A stretch of DNA of 64,000 nucleotides from Plantactinospora sp. BC1 (lineage in GTDB: Bacteria > Actinomycetota > Actinomycetes > Mycobacteriales > Micromonosporaceae): the NCBI RefSeq assembly GCF_003030345.1, contig NZ_CP028158.1, positions 3,596,001 to 3,660,000 of the forward strand, written 5' to 3'. Position 1 is the stretch's first letter; every line of letters starts with the position of its first letter. The notes below the pieces were generated by a model. That model saw nothing but the letters and a program-made list of their open reading frames with translations, did not search any database and was not told where the DNA came from. The translations under genes were made by a program, and so were the position numbers. Shown here piece after piece: positions 30,534 to 39,263 of this stretch.

Positions 30534-31469
30534 ATGACCGAGCTTTCCACCGCCCCGTCGCTCGTCGCCCCGTGGCGGCTCTTTCCGGCCGAGGTCGTCC
30601 GGCTGCACCGGCTGAGCCCGTCCTTCCTCCGGGTGACCTTCACCGGCGACGACTTCGACACCTTCGCCGACCCCGGCTACGACCAGCGGATCAAACTCGT
30701 CTTCCCGGTACCCGAGCACGGCTTCCGCCACCTGCCGCAGGGCACCGACTGGTACCAGCGCTGGCGGGCCCTCCCCACCGAACTGCGCAACCCGTTCCGC
30801 ACCTACACCACCCGGGCCGTACGCCGGGAGGCCCGCGAGGTCGACGTCGACATCGTGCTGCACCCCGACGGCGGCCCGTACGGCGCACACGGGCCGGCGG
30901 CCCGCTGGGCGTTCGACGCCGCGCCGGGCGACCGGATCGTCATCATGGGGCCGGACCACGGCTATCTCGGCGACCACGGCGGTCGGGAGTTCCAGCCCGC
31001 GCTCGCCTCCCGCACCCTGCTGCTGGTCGGGGACGAGACGGCGGTACCGGCGATCGCCGCGATCGTCGAACGGCTGCCCGCGCACAGCCGGGGCGAGGTA
31101 CTGCTGGAGGTGCCGGAGCCGGCGGACGTGCTCGACCTGCCGGCCCCGCCGCTGGTGACGGTGAGCTGGCTGCCCCGCTCGGGCGCGGCGCACGGCAGCC
31201 TGCTGGTCCCGGCGGTCCGGGCCGCCGCCGAACGGCTCCTCCCGACGGACCGGCCGGCCCCGCGCGACGCGTCGGACGAGGCCGTCGACGACGAACTCTG
31301 GGAGGTACCGGTCGGCCTGTCGGACGGCGGGCACTACGCCTGGCTGGCCGGCGAGTCGGGGGTGATCCGGACGCTGCGCCGGTACCTCGTCTCGGAGCGC
31401 GGTCTCGACCGCGAGTCGGTGGCCTTCATGGGCTACTGGCGACTCGGCAAGGCCGACGACGCCGCCTGA
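30534..31469 (+). CDS. Siderophore-interacting protein (ferric-siderophore reductase)
   Basis: A 311-residue flavoprotein of the SIP/ViuB family that reduces ferric siderophores in the cytoplasm to release iron. The FAD-binding 9 domain (about 12-150) has the RTYTTR flavin motif near 92. The NAD(P)H-binding SIP domain covers the rest (LLLVGDETAVPAIAAIVERL near 165; WLAGESGVIRTLRRYL near 272; GYWRLGK at the end). The ATG at 30534 follows GAGAGG. The strong IdeR box just upstream is direct support for iron regulation. No siderophore synthesis gene is in this window. Confidence 0.92.
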   Translation: MTELSTAPSLVAPWRLFPAEVVRLHRLSPSFLRVTFTGDDFDTFADPGYDQRIKLVFPVPEHGFRHLPQGTDWYQRWRALPTELRNPFRTYTTRAVRREAREVDVDIVLHPDGGPYGAHGPAARWAFDAAPGDRIVIMGPDHGYLGDHGGREFQPALASRTLLLVGDETAVPAIAAIVERLPAHSRGEVLLEVPEPADVLDLPAPPLVTVSWLPRSGAAHGSLLVPAVRAAAERLLPTDRPAPRDASDEAVDDELWEVPVGLSDGGHYAWLAGESGVIRTLRRYLVSERGLDRESVAFMGYWRLGKADDAA

Positions 31470-31489
31470 CCACGGTCCCTGGCTCCCCG

Positions 31490-31503
31490 GCCCGGCGCCG
31501 GGC
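31490..31503. terminator. Palindrome between convergent genes
   Basis: GCCCGGCGCCGGGC is a perfect palindrome in the 40-base gap between the convergent SIP and LLM genes and may stop transcription from both sides. It has no U-tract. Confidence 0.35.
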
Positions 31504-31509
31504 GCCGGC

Positions 31510-32448
31510 TCAGAGCCGGGGCGCCACCTCGGCGGCGATCAGGTCGAGGTGGTCCAGGTCGGCGATGTCGAGCACCTGGAGGAAGATCCGGCTGGCGCCG
31601 TGCTCGGCGTACGCCCGGATCTGCTCGACGACCTGCTCCGGTGTGCCGGCGACGCCGTACGAGGTGCGCATCTCGTCCGGGTCGCGGCCGATCGCCTCGG
31701 CCCGGCGGCGCACCTCGGCGTCCGACCGGCCACAGAGCACGGCGAGCGCGGCGGAGAGCACCAGCGGGGCCCGCCCGGACTCCGTCCGGCCGGTCCGCTC
31801 GGCGGCCTCGGCCACCGCCGCGTAGCTGCGGGCCACCTCGTCGGCCGAGCTGAACGGCACGTTGAACTCGTCGGCGAACCGGGCGGCCAGCATCGGGGTA
31901 CGCCGCAGCCCCTTGCCACCGACGATCACCGGTACCCCCGGCGACTGCACCGGCTTCGGCAGCGCGGGCGAGCCCACCAGCCGGTAGTACTTCCCGGAGT
32001 AGTCGAAGGTGTCGCCGACCGGGGTGCCCCAGAGCCCGGTGACCACCTCCAGTTGCTCGGTGAGCCGGTCGAACCGCTCGGCGGGCGAGGGGAACGGGAT
32101 GCCGTACGCCTGGTGTTCCTCCTCGAACCAGCCGGTGCCGAGACCCAGCTCGACCCGGCCACCGCTCATCTCGTCCACCTGCGCGACGCCGATCGCCAGC
32201 GGCCCCGGCAGCCGGAACGTCGCCGAGGTGACCAGCGTGCCGAGCCGGATCCGCGAGGTCTGCACCGCCAGGGCGGCCAGGGTCAGCCAGGCGTCGGTCG
32301 GCCCGGGCAGCCCGCTGCCGCCCATCGTCACGTAGTGGTCGGAGCGGAAGAAGCCGTCGAATCCACACTCCTCGGTGTGCCGGGCGATCCGGAGCAGATC
32401 CCGGTATTTCGCCCCCTGCTGGGGTTCGGTGAAGATACAGAGGCGCAT
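31510..32448 (-). CDS. LLM-class F420-dependent oxidoreductase
   Basis: A 312-residue TIM-barrel luciferase-like oxidoreductase that would use coenzyme F420. Typical segments are FDGFFRSDHY near 29, SRIRLGTLVTSATFRLP near 65, GRVELGLGTGWFEEEH near 96 and VPVIVGGKGLRRTPMLAAR near 172. Length and layout are standard. It converges on the SIP gene and diverges from the acetyltransferase with 38 bases between starts. The substrate is unknown. Confidence 0.88.
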   Translation of the reverse strand: MRLCIFTEPQQGAKYRDLLRIARHTEECGFDGFFRSDHYVTMGGSGLPGPTDAWLTLAALAVQTSRIRLGTLVTSATFRLPGPLAIGVAQVDEMSGGRVELGLGTGWFEEEHQAYGIPFPSPAERFDRLTEQLEVVTGLWGTPVGDTFDYSGKYYRLVGSPALPKPVQSPGVPVIVGGKGLRRTPMLAARFADEFNVPFSSADEVARSYAAVAEAAERTGRTESGRAPLVLSAALAVLCGRSDAEVRRRAEAIGRDPDEMRTSYGVAGTPEQVVEQIRAYAEHGASRIFLQVLDIADLDHLDLIAAEVAPRL

Positions 32449-32486
32449 ACGGTCACCTTGCCAGGTGCCCGGGGAGGAGCGGACAG

Positions 32487-32999
32487 GTGTCGCAACTGCG
32501 GGTACGCCCAGCCGGGCCGGCCGACCGGGCCACCATCGACGCGCTGCACGACCGGGAGTGGGGCGGGCCGTACGTGATCGGCCACGACGTCCGCTACGAC
32601 CTGCGCGAGCTGCCCACCCTGGTCGCGGTCGACGGCGCGGGCGGGGTCTGCGGGGCCCTGGCCTGGCACCTGGACGACGCCGGGCTGGAGGTGGTCAGCG
32701 TCGTGGCCGACAAGCCCGGCAGCGGGGTCGGCACCGCGCTGCTGGCTGGGGCGGCGGAGACCGCCCGGGCGCAGGGGGCGGACCGGCTCTGGCTGATCAC
32801 CAGCAACGACAACCTCCGGGCGCTCCGCTTCTATCAGCGGCGCGGCCTGCGGATCGTCGCCGTCGACCCGGGCGCGGTCGACCGGGCCCGGCTGCGCAAG
32901 CCGAGCATCCCGACGATCGGCGCCGACGGCATCCCGCTGCACGACGAGCTGCGCCTCGAACTCCGGCTGCTCCCGGCCGGATCCGACGCACCGGCCTGA
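32487..32999 (+). CDS. GNAT-family N-acetyltransferase
   Basis: A 170-residue GNAT acetyltransferase with the acetyl-CoA loop recognisable as PGSGVGTALLAGAAE (about 78-92) and the following strand LWLITSNDNLRALRFYQRRG (given as LWLITSNDN and ALRFYQRRG). GTG at 32487 follows GGGGAGGAG. It lies 44 bases before the SAM hydrolase and is probably cotranscribed with it. The substrate is unknown. Confidence 0.88.
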   Translation: MSQLRVRPAGPADRATIDALHDREWGGPYVIGHDVRYDLRELPTLVAVDGAGGVCGALAWHLDDAGLEVVSVVADKPGSGVGTALLAGAAETARAQGADRLWLITSNDNLRALRFYQRRGLRIVAVDPGAVDRARLRKPSIPTIGADGIPLHDELRLELRLLPAGSDAPA

Positions 33000-33043
33000 G
33001 TTCCGCCTCGGCCGTCGGGGCCGGCCGGGCTAGTCTTCCGGCT

Positions 33044-33820
33044 GTGCCCGGTTACGCATGGCTCAGCCTGACCACCGACTACGGCCTCTCCGACGGGTTC
33101 GTGGCGGCCTGTCACGGGGTGGTCGCCCGGATCGCGCCGACCGTCCGGGTGATCGACGTCAGCCATCTGATCCCGGCCGGCGACGTCGCCCGCGGCGCCA
33201 CCGTACTGGCCCAGACCGTGGGGCACCTGCCGCCGGCCGTACACGTGGCGGTGGTCGATCCGGGCGTCGGGACCGCGCGGCGCGGCGTCGCACTGGGTAC
33301 CCCCGGCGGTCTGCTGGTCGGCCCGGACAACGGGCTGCTCCCCCGGGCCGCGGCCGTGCTCGGCGGGATCACCGAGGCGGTGGAGCTGACCAGCGCGGAG
33401 TGGTTCCCCGACCCGTCCCGCACCTTCCACGGCCGGGACATCTTCGCCCCGGCCGCCGCCCGGTTCGCGCTCGGCGCACCGCTGACCGACGCCGGCCCCG
33501 CCGTCGACCCGGCGACCCTGGTGCGGTTGGCCGAACCGGTGCTGGTGGAGGGGGACGGCTGGCTGGAGGCCGAGGTGCTCGCCGTCGACCACTTCGGCAA
33601 CGTCCAGCTCGCCGCCCCCGGCTCGGCACTGCGCCGGTTCGGTCCGGTTGTCCGGATCGGCGCGCGGCGGGCGGTCCGGGGTGCCACCTTCGGCGACGCC
33701 CCGGCCGGCGAACCCGTCGTCTATCCGGACTCGGCCGGCCACCTCGCGGTCGCGGTCAACGGCGGCCGCGCCGACGACCTCCTCGGCGTCGCCCCGGGTG
33801 ACGTGCTGCGGCTCGGCTGA
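33044..33820 (+). CDS. SAM hydrolase (adenosine-forming, DUF62 family)
   Basis: A 258-residue S-adenosylmethionine hydroxide adenosyltransferase, which hydrolyses SAM to adenosine and methionine; the family also contains the fluorinase and chlorinase. Family motifs are TTDYGLSDGFVAACHG (about 9-24), DVSHLIPAGDV, VVDPGVGTARRG (Asp and Arg of the D/R/H set), GPDNGLL, TFHGRDIFAPAAA (His) and VDHFGNVQL. The Asp-Arg-His set is that of hydrolases, not of the halogenating enzymes. GTG at 33044 is the start that gives the family N-terminus. Confidence 0.88.
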   Translation: MPGYAWLSLTTDYGLSDGFVAACHGVVARIAPTVRVIDVSHLIPAGDVARGATVLAQTVGHLPPAVHVAVVDPGVGTARRGVALGTPGGLLVGPDNGLLPRAAAVLGGITEAVELTSAEWFPDPSRTFHGRDIFAPAAARFALGAPLTDAGPAVDPATLVRLAEPVLVEGDGWLEAEVLAVDHFGNVQLAAPGSALRRFGPVVRIGARRAVRGATFGDAPAGEPVVYPDSAGHLAVAVNGGRADDLLGVAPGDVLRLG

Positions 33821-33919
33821 AGGGGCGCGCGGACCGGCGTACCGGGCTCCGATCCGCGCCGGGACGGACCCGTGGCGTCGGCAAAACTGTCTACTGTGCC
33901 CGTGCCGGGCGGCTGTGAA

Positions 33920-34177
33920 ATGCTTACCCGTGTGGGGAAACACACGATCGATGTCGCCGCCTGCCCATGCTGCGCGCACCGGACCGGCGGCGGCACCTGC
34001 CCGGTCTGCTTCTGGACCGACGACGGTTCCACCGACCAGAATGCCGGCACCGCCCGGGGCGGCCCCAACGGTGACCTGAGCCTGTCAGACGCCCGGCTCA
34101 ACTACGCCATCTACGGCGCGAGCCACCCGCGTTACCAGGACGCGGTCCGCCAGCCCCGCCCCGAGGAGTTGCCCTGA
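33920..34177 (+). CDS. CPCC-family cysteine-rich protein
   Basis: An ~85-residue protein with two zinc-ribbon-like knuckles, ACPCCAHRTGG and CPVCFWTDDG, followed by LSLSDARLNYAIYGAS, the layout of the Cys-rich CPCC family. The frame is open to a GTG at 33872, and neither start has a convincing ribosome site; 33920 is chosen because it leaves a short N-terminus before the CPCC motif. Function is unknown. About 280 bases of very GC-rich, apparently non-coding DNA follow before nei. Confidence 0.7.
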   Translation: MLTRVGKHTIDVAACPCCAHRTGGGTCPVCFWTDDGSTDQNAGTARGGPNGDLSLSDARLNYAIYGASHPRYQDAVRQPRPEELP

Positions 34178-34461
34178 CCCCGGGTGGGCGGCGGTAGCAC
34201 CCGGGCCACGCCCGCGCCGCCGTCCACCCGAGGGCGATCCGCGACCATCGGCCCCGCAGAGCCACCCCCAGCGCAGGCGCCGCCGCCCAGCCTCGGCGGT
34301 CCCGGACGACCCCGCGACGGCACGACCGGCGGCGACCCGGGCGTGACCGACCAGCCCACACCCGGCGGCGGCTCGGCCGGTACGCGTCCGCGCAGGTCAC
34401 GACCGCCTGCCCGATCGGCGCCCACCCGACGGCGGCCGTACGGCTGAGGGAGGATGGAGGG

Positions 34462-35280
34462 GTGCCCGAAGGCGACACCGTGTGGAACACCGCCCGTGCG
34501 CTGCACCGTGCCCTGGCCGGCGACCGGCTGACCGCCACCGACTTCCGGGTGCCCCGACTGGCCACCACCGACCTGACCGGCGCGACCGTGCTGGAGTCCG
34601 CCGCCCGGGGCAAGCACCTGCTGCTGCGCCTGCGTACCCCGGACGACGAGGCGCAGCTCACCCTCCACTCGCACCTGCGGATGGACGGAGCCTGGCGGAC
34701 GTACGCCCCGGGGGAGCGCTGGGCGGCCCGCCCCGCGCACACCATCCGGGTGGTGCTGCGTACCGCCGCCTCGGTGGCGGTCGGCTACCACCTGCACGAT
34801 CTCGCCCTGGTTCCCACCGCCGAGGAGCGGTCGCTGGTCGGGCACCTCGGGCCCGACCTGCTCGGCCCGGACTGGGACCCGGCCGAGGCGGTACGCCGGC
34901 TCGCCGCCCAGCCCGGCCGGAGCATCGCCGAGGCGCTGCTCGACCAGACCAACCTGGCCGGGATCGGCAACCTCTACAAGTCCGAGCTGCTCTTTCTGCG
35001 CGGCGTGTCGCCGTGGACGCCGGTCCGGGAGGTTCCGGACCTGCCCGGCATGGTGGCCCTGGCGCACCGGCTGCTGATGGCGAACCGGGGACGGTGGACG
35101 CAGAGCACGACCGGGTCGCTGCACCGGGGCCGGACCAGTTACGTCTACGGCCGCCGGGCCGAACCGTGCCGCCGCTGCGGCTCGACGATCCGGAAGCGGG
35201 AGCAGGACGACCGGGTCACCTACTGGTGCCCGGCCTGCCAACCGGAGCCGGGGCGCCGCCCCGGGCGCCCCGCGCACTGA
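34462..35280 (+). CDS. nei: Endonuclease VIII-like DNA glycosylase/AP lyase
   Basis: A 272-residue Fpg/Nei glycosylase that removes oxidised bases and cuts at the abasic site. The N-terminal catalytic PEGDTV follows the GTG-coded Met. The helix-two-turn-helix has LLDQTNLAGIGNLYKSELL (given as DQTNLAGIGNLYKSE, about 161-175). A C-terminal zinc finger, CRRCGS...YWCPAC (about 233-257), is complete. GTG at 34462 follows GGATGGAGG. Nei sits next to lhr in mycobacteria; here four genes intervene, so a repair neighbourhood is partly preserved. Confidence 0.92.
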   Translation: MPEGDTVWNTARALHRALAGDRLTATDFRVPRLATTDLTGATVLESAARGKHLLLRLRTPDDEAQLTLHSHLRMDGAWRTYAPGERWAARPAHTIRVVLRTAASVAVGYHLHDLALVPTAEERSLVGHLGPDLLGPDWDPAEAVRRLAAQPGRSIAEALLDQTNLAGIGNLYKSELLFLRGVSPWTPVREVPDLPGMVALAHRLLMANRGRWTQSTTGSLHRGRTSYVYGRRAEPCRRCGSTIRKREQDDRVTYWCPACQPEPGRRPGRPAH

Positions 35281-35605
35281 GGACCGCCGGCACACCGGCC
35301 ACCGCAGCCGACCACGGCAACCGGGCGCCGCAGGAGGAGCCTGTCGCCCGGCCCGCCGACCGGCGGCTCGACCGCCCGCCACGTACCGAGGGTCACCCCA
35401 GAACCCGGCGCGGTCGGATGTGCCAATCCGAAGTCGAGACGCTTTCACCAGCCTGGCGACCGTATCCAACACTGGCGGTAAGCGGTTGACTGCTTACGGA
35501 TCGTCAGCAGCTCACCGGGCGGGTCAGCGCGGACCGGCGCCGGATCTTCGGGCACTGACGGACGGAGCGGTCCTGAGCTGATCTTCCCGGGGAAGGGGTG
35601 CGGTC
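35281..35605. other. Intergenic region upstream of the multicopper-oxidase-like gene
   Basis: These 325 bases contain no supported gene. The first half is GC-rich. The second half holds GTAAGC (35478-35483) and GCTTAC (35492-35497), an inverted repeat around TTGACT at 35486-35491 that could be a -35 box under repressor control, but no good -10 follows. A GGGGAAGGGG run at about 35590 is the ribosome site of the next gene. Confidence 0.5.
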
Positions 35606-38600
35606 ATGTTCAAGAGGTTCGCGGCAAGCCGGGCGGCCCGGGCGGAGCAGGCCAGGCGACAGGGCGGGGAGAGCGGAGCGGCCGGCACCGGCCGGGCGGC
35701 GGGTACGGTGGTGCCGGCCGCCCGGACCAGCACCGATCCGCTGCCGGCGGTCACCCCGGACCCGACCGCCGCGCCGGACTACTTCGGCTTCGTACCCAAC
35801 TTCGCGTACAGTCCGCTGCCGGTCTGCGACCCCGGCGGGCGGGTGGTCCCCGGCACCGGGATCCGGAAGTTCGTCGCCGCGCTGCCCCGGACCGGCGACA
35901 CCCCCAACGAACTGGGCAACCTGATCCCGGTCGCGGTGCCGGACACCACCACCTACCCGGGCTGCGACTACTACGAGATCGGTGTGCAGGAGTTCCACCA
36001 GCGGCTGCATCCCGACCTGCCGCCGACCCGGCTGCGCGGGTACCGGCAGCTCAACAACGGGACCGACGCCACCGGGCACAACACGGTCAGCCCGCCGGTC
36101 CGGCCGTACCATCTCGGCCCGCTGATCCTGGCCCAGCGGGACCGTCCGGTCCGGGTCAAGTACGTCAACCGGCTGCCGGTCGGCGAGGCCGGCGCGCTCT
36201 TCCTGCCGGTGGACCCGACCCTGCCCGGCGCCGGTACGGGTCCGCTCGGCGGCACCGAGCACTACCCGCAGAACCGCTCCGCCGTCCACCTGCACGGCGG
36301 GCGTACCCCGTGGATCAGCAACGGCGGCCCGACCCAGTGGACGACCCCGGCCGGCGAGCCGACCTCCTACCCGCACGGCGCCGGCCACGCCAGCGTGCCG
36401 GACATGCCCGCCCCGGGCGCCGGGGCGAGCACCGCCTACTACCCCAACCAGCAGAGCGGCCGGCTGCTCTGGTTCCACGACCAGGCGGAGGGGATCGCCC
36501 GGCTCACCGTCTATTCCGGACAGCTCGGCCTCTACCGGCTGGACGATCCGGTGCAGCGGCAACTCGTCGACGACGGCGCGCTGCCGGCCGAGGAGATCGT
36601 GCTGGTGCTCCAGGACAAGACCTTCGTACCGGACGAGGCGCAGCTCGCCGCCCAGGACCCGACCTGGGACGTGGCCCGCTGGGGCGGCGCCGGCAGCCTC
36701 TGGTTCCCGCACGTCTACATGCCGAGCCAGAACCCCTACAACGAGTCGGGGACGAACCCGATGGGGCGGTGGGACTACGGGCCCTGGTTCTGGCCGCCGT
36801 TCACCGGCATCACGCACGGGGCGGCGCCGAACCCGTACCACGACCCGGTCGCCCGGCCGTGGGAGCCGCCGGTCCAGCCGGGCACCCCGACACCGTCGGC
36901 GGTGCCGGACGCCTTTCTGGACACCCCGCTGGTCAACGGCGCCGCCTACCCGTACCTGCGGCTGCGCCCGGCCGCGTACCGGTTCCGGATCCTCAACGCC
37001 TGCAACGACCGCAGCCTCAACCTCCAGCTCTACTACGCGGCCTCGGACGCGCCGATGTGGCATCCGGACGGCACCCTGGCCGACGGCGACGCCGGGGAGG
37101 TACCGATGGTGGCGGCCCGGCCGAACCCGGACTTTCCGCCCGGCTGGCCGACCGACGGCCGGTGCGGCGGGGTCCCGGACCCGAACGCGGCCGGGCCGGA
37201 CTGGATCCAGGTCGGCTCCGAGGGCGGGCTGCTGCCGGCGGTGGCGATGCTGCCGAACCAGCCGATCGACTACCAGTACAACCGGCGGGACGTGACGGTG
37301 CTCAACGTCACCGGGCACGCCCTGCTGCTCGCCCCCGGCGAGCGCGCCGACGTGGTCGTCGACTTCTCGTCGGTGCCGCCCGGGTCGAACCTGATCCTCT
37401 ACAACGACGCTCCGGCGCCGATGCCGGGCTTCGACCCGCGCAACGACCACTACACCGGCGCCCCGGACCGGACCTCGTCGGGCGGGCCGCCGACCACCCG
37501 CCCCGGTTACGGCCCGAACACCCGGACGCTGATGCAGATCCAGGTGGTCGGCACCCCGGCTCCGCCGTTCGACACCGACCGGCTCCGGGTCGCGCTCCCC
37601 GGGGCGTACGGGCGGAGCCAGCCGCCGCCGATCGTGCCGCAGCAGGCGTACGACGCGGCGTTCGGCACCGCCACGCCCCGGAACACGTACGCCCCGATCG
37701 AGGACACCTCGCTCACCTTCACCCCGTACGGCGGCGACTCGCCGGTGACCCTGCCGCTGCGGCCGAAGGCGATCGTGGCCGAGTTCGACCCCGAGTACGG
37801 CCGGCTCAGCTACCTGCTCGGCACCGAGCTGCCGAAGACCAGTTCGCTGATCCAGACCACCATCCCGCTGACCCGGATCGACCCGCCGACCGAGGTGCTG
37901 CTCCCCTCCGACCCGTCCGCCCCGGTCGGCTCGCCCGGCGACAACACCCAGCTCTGGAAGATCACCCACAACGGGATGGACACCCAGTCCATCCACTTCC
38001 ACCACGTCAACGTCCAGCTCGTCAACCGGGTCGGCCGGGACGGGGCGATCAAGCCGCCCGAGCCGAACGAGGTCGGCTGGAAGGAAACCCTCCGGATGAA
38101 CCCGTTCGAGGCGACGGTCGTGGCGGTCCGGCCGACACTGCCCGAACCGCTGCCGTTCACCGTCCCGGACAGCGTCCGGCTGCACGACCCGACCCGACCG
38201 GCCGGTACGACCGAGGGCTACACCCAGGTCGACCCGGAGACCGGCGAGCCGGCGGCGGTGACCAACCGGCCGCAGAACTTCGGCTGGGAGTACGTCTGGC
38301 ACTGCCAACTGCTCGGCCACGCCGACGCGCAGATGACCCGGCCGATGGTGTTGCGGTTCTCGCCGGCCGCGCCGACCGGGCTCGCCGCCCGGCCGGAACC
38401 CGGCTCGGCGACCGTGCTCCCGGCGATCGTGCTGGCCTGGACGGACAACTCCCGGGGTACGGGTACGCCGGGACCGCTGGCGACCGGCTGCCTGGTGCAG
38501 CGGGCCACCGACGCCGGTTTCACCCGGGATCCGCGCAGCTTCACCGTCCCGACCGGCGACAACCGGTACGTCGACTCGACCGTCACCCCCGGACTCACCT

Positions 38601-39256
38601 ACTACTACCGGGTCCGGGCCGAGAACGGCGTCGCCCACTCGGCGTACTCGAACACCGCCAGCGCGCTCGTCCAGTTGCGGCCACCGACCGGGCTGGTCGC
38701 CACGGTGGCGAGCGGGCCGCCGCTGCGGGTCAACCGGGGCTGGGTGAACCGTTCCTTCGCCACCACGGTGGACCTGCAACGGGCCACCAACCCGACCTTC
38801 ACCAGCGGGCTGGTCACCGTCACCGTCCCGGTCACCGGGAGCTGTCCGGACCCTCGGGTCGCCCCGGACACCACCTACTACTACCGGGTGCGGACCGGCT
38901 ATCTGGGCGCCTCGTCGCCGTGGTCGAACGTCTCCACAGTGGTCACCCCGGCGGTGCCGGCGACCCCGACCGAGCTGGCGGCGAGACTCGACGGCGTGCC
39001 CGGACCCGACGCTGCCACGGTGGTGCTGACCTGGGCGGTCCCGCTGACCAGCGTGGTCGGCGGCTTCAGGCTGCACCGGGCCACCAGCCCCGGCTTCACC
39101 ACCGGGGTGACGACGCTCCGCGTGCCGGGCAGCGCCCGCTCGTTCACCGACACCGGGCTGGCCCGGGACACCGTCTACCACTACCGGATCCAGGCCGGCA
39201 ACGCCGCCGGCACCTCCGTGGTCAGCCGCGCGGTCTCGATCCGTACGCCGGCCTGA
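35606..39256 (+). CDS. Multicopper-oxidase-like protein with degenerate copper sites and three Fn3 domains
   Basis: A 1216-residue protein: multicopper-oxidase cupredoxin region (about 60-915) and three fibronectin type III repeats (about 920-1025, 1027-1118, 1120-1216; each with a YYYRV or YHYRI strand). Compared with CotA-like enzymes, HLHGG (His228, His230) is intact. The WYHDHA motif is WFHDQA, with Gln293 for a type-3 His. The HPxHxH motif is QSIHFH, with Gln794 for the type-1 His and His797/His799 kept. The HCHxxxHxxxxM motif is HCQLLGHADAQM, with Gln901 for a type-3 His and Cys900, His905, Met910 kept. So three ligands are His-to-Gln. No signal peptide is visible, only a basic N-terminus (MFKRFAASRAARAE). 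Oxidase activity is therefore doubtful; a binding or structural role is possible. Confidence 0.85.
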   Translation: MFKRFAASRAARAEQARRQGGESGAAGTGRAAGTVVPAARTSTDPLPAVTPDPTAAPDYFGFVPNFAYSPLPVCDPGGRVVPGTGIRKFVAALPRTGDTPNELGNLIPVAVPDTTTYPGCDYYEIGVQEFHQRLHPDLPPTRLRGYRQLNNGTDATGHNTVSPPVRPYHLGPLILAQRDRPVRVKYVNRLPVGEAGALFLPVDPTLPGAGTGPLGGTEHYPQNRSAVHLHGGRTPWISNGGPTQWTTPAGEPTSYPHGAGHASVPDMPAPGAGASTAYYPNQQSGRLLWFHDQAEGIARLTVYSGQLGLYRLDDPVQRQLVDDGALPAEEIVLVLQDKTFVPDEAQLAAQDPTWDVARWGGAGSLWFPHVYMPSQNPYNESGTNPMGRWDYGPWFWPPFTGITHGAAPNPYHDPVARPWEPPVQPGTPTPSAVPDAFLDTPLVNGAAYPYLRLRPAAYRFRILNACNDRSLNLQLYYAASDAPMWHPDGTLADGDAGEVPMVAARPNPDFPPGWPTDGRCGGVPDPNAAGPDWIQVGSEGGLLPAVAMLPNQPIDYQYNRRDVTVLNVTGHALLLAPGERADVVVDFSSVPPGSNLILYNDAPAPMPGFDPRNDHYTGAPDRTSSGGPPTTRPGYGPNTRTLMQIQVVGTPAPPFDTDRLRVALPGAYGRSQPPPIVPQQAYDAAFGTATPRNTYAPIEDTSLTFTPYGGDSPVTLPLRPKAIVAEFDPEYGRLSYLLGTELPKTSSLIQTTIPLTRIDPPTEVLLPSDPSAPVGSPGDNTQLWKITHNGMDTQSIHFHHVNVQLVNRVGRDGAIKPPEPNEVGWKETLRMNPFEATVVAVRPTLPEPLPFTVPDSVRLHDPTRPAGTTEGYTQVDPETGEPAAVTNRPQNFGWEYVWHCQLLGHADAQMTRPMVLRFSPAAPTGLAARPEPGSATVLPAIVLAWTDNSRGTGTPGPLATGCLVQRATDAGFTRDPRSFTVPTGDNRYVDSTVTPGLTYYYRVRAENGVAHSAYSNTASALVQLRPPTGLVATVASGPPLRVNRGWVNRSFATTVDLQRATNPTFTSGLVTVTVPVTGSCPDPRVAPDTTYYYRVRTGYLGASSPWSNVSTVVTPAVPATPTELAARLDGVPGPDAATVVLTWAVPLTSVVGGFRLHRATSPGFTTGVTTLRVPGSARSFTDTGLARDTVYHYRIQAGNAAGTSVVSRAVSIRTPA

Positions 39257-39263
39257 CGGCGGG

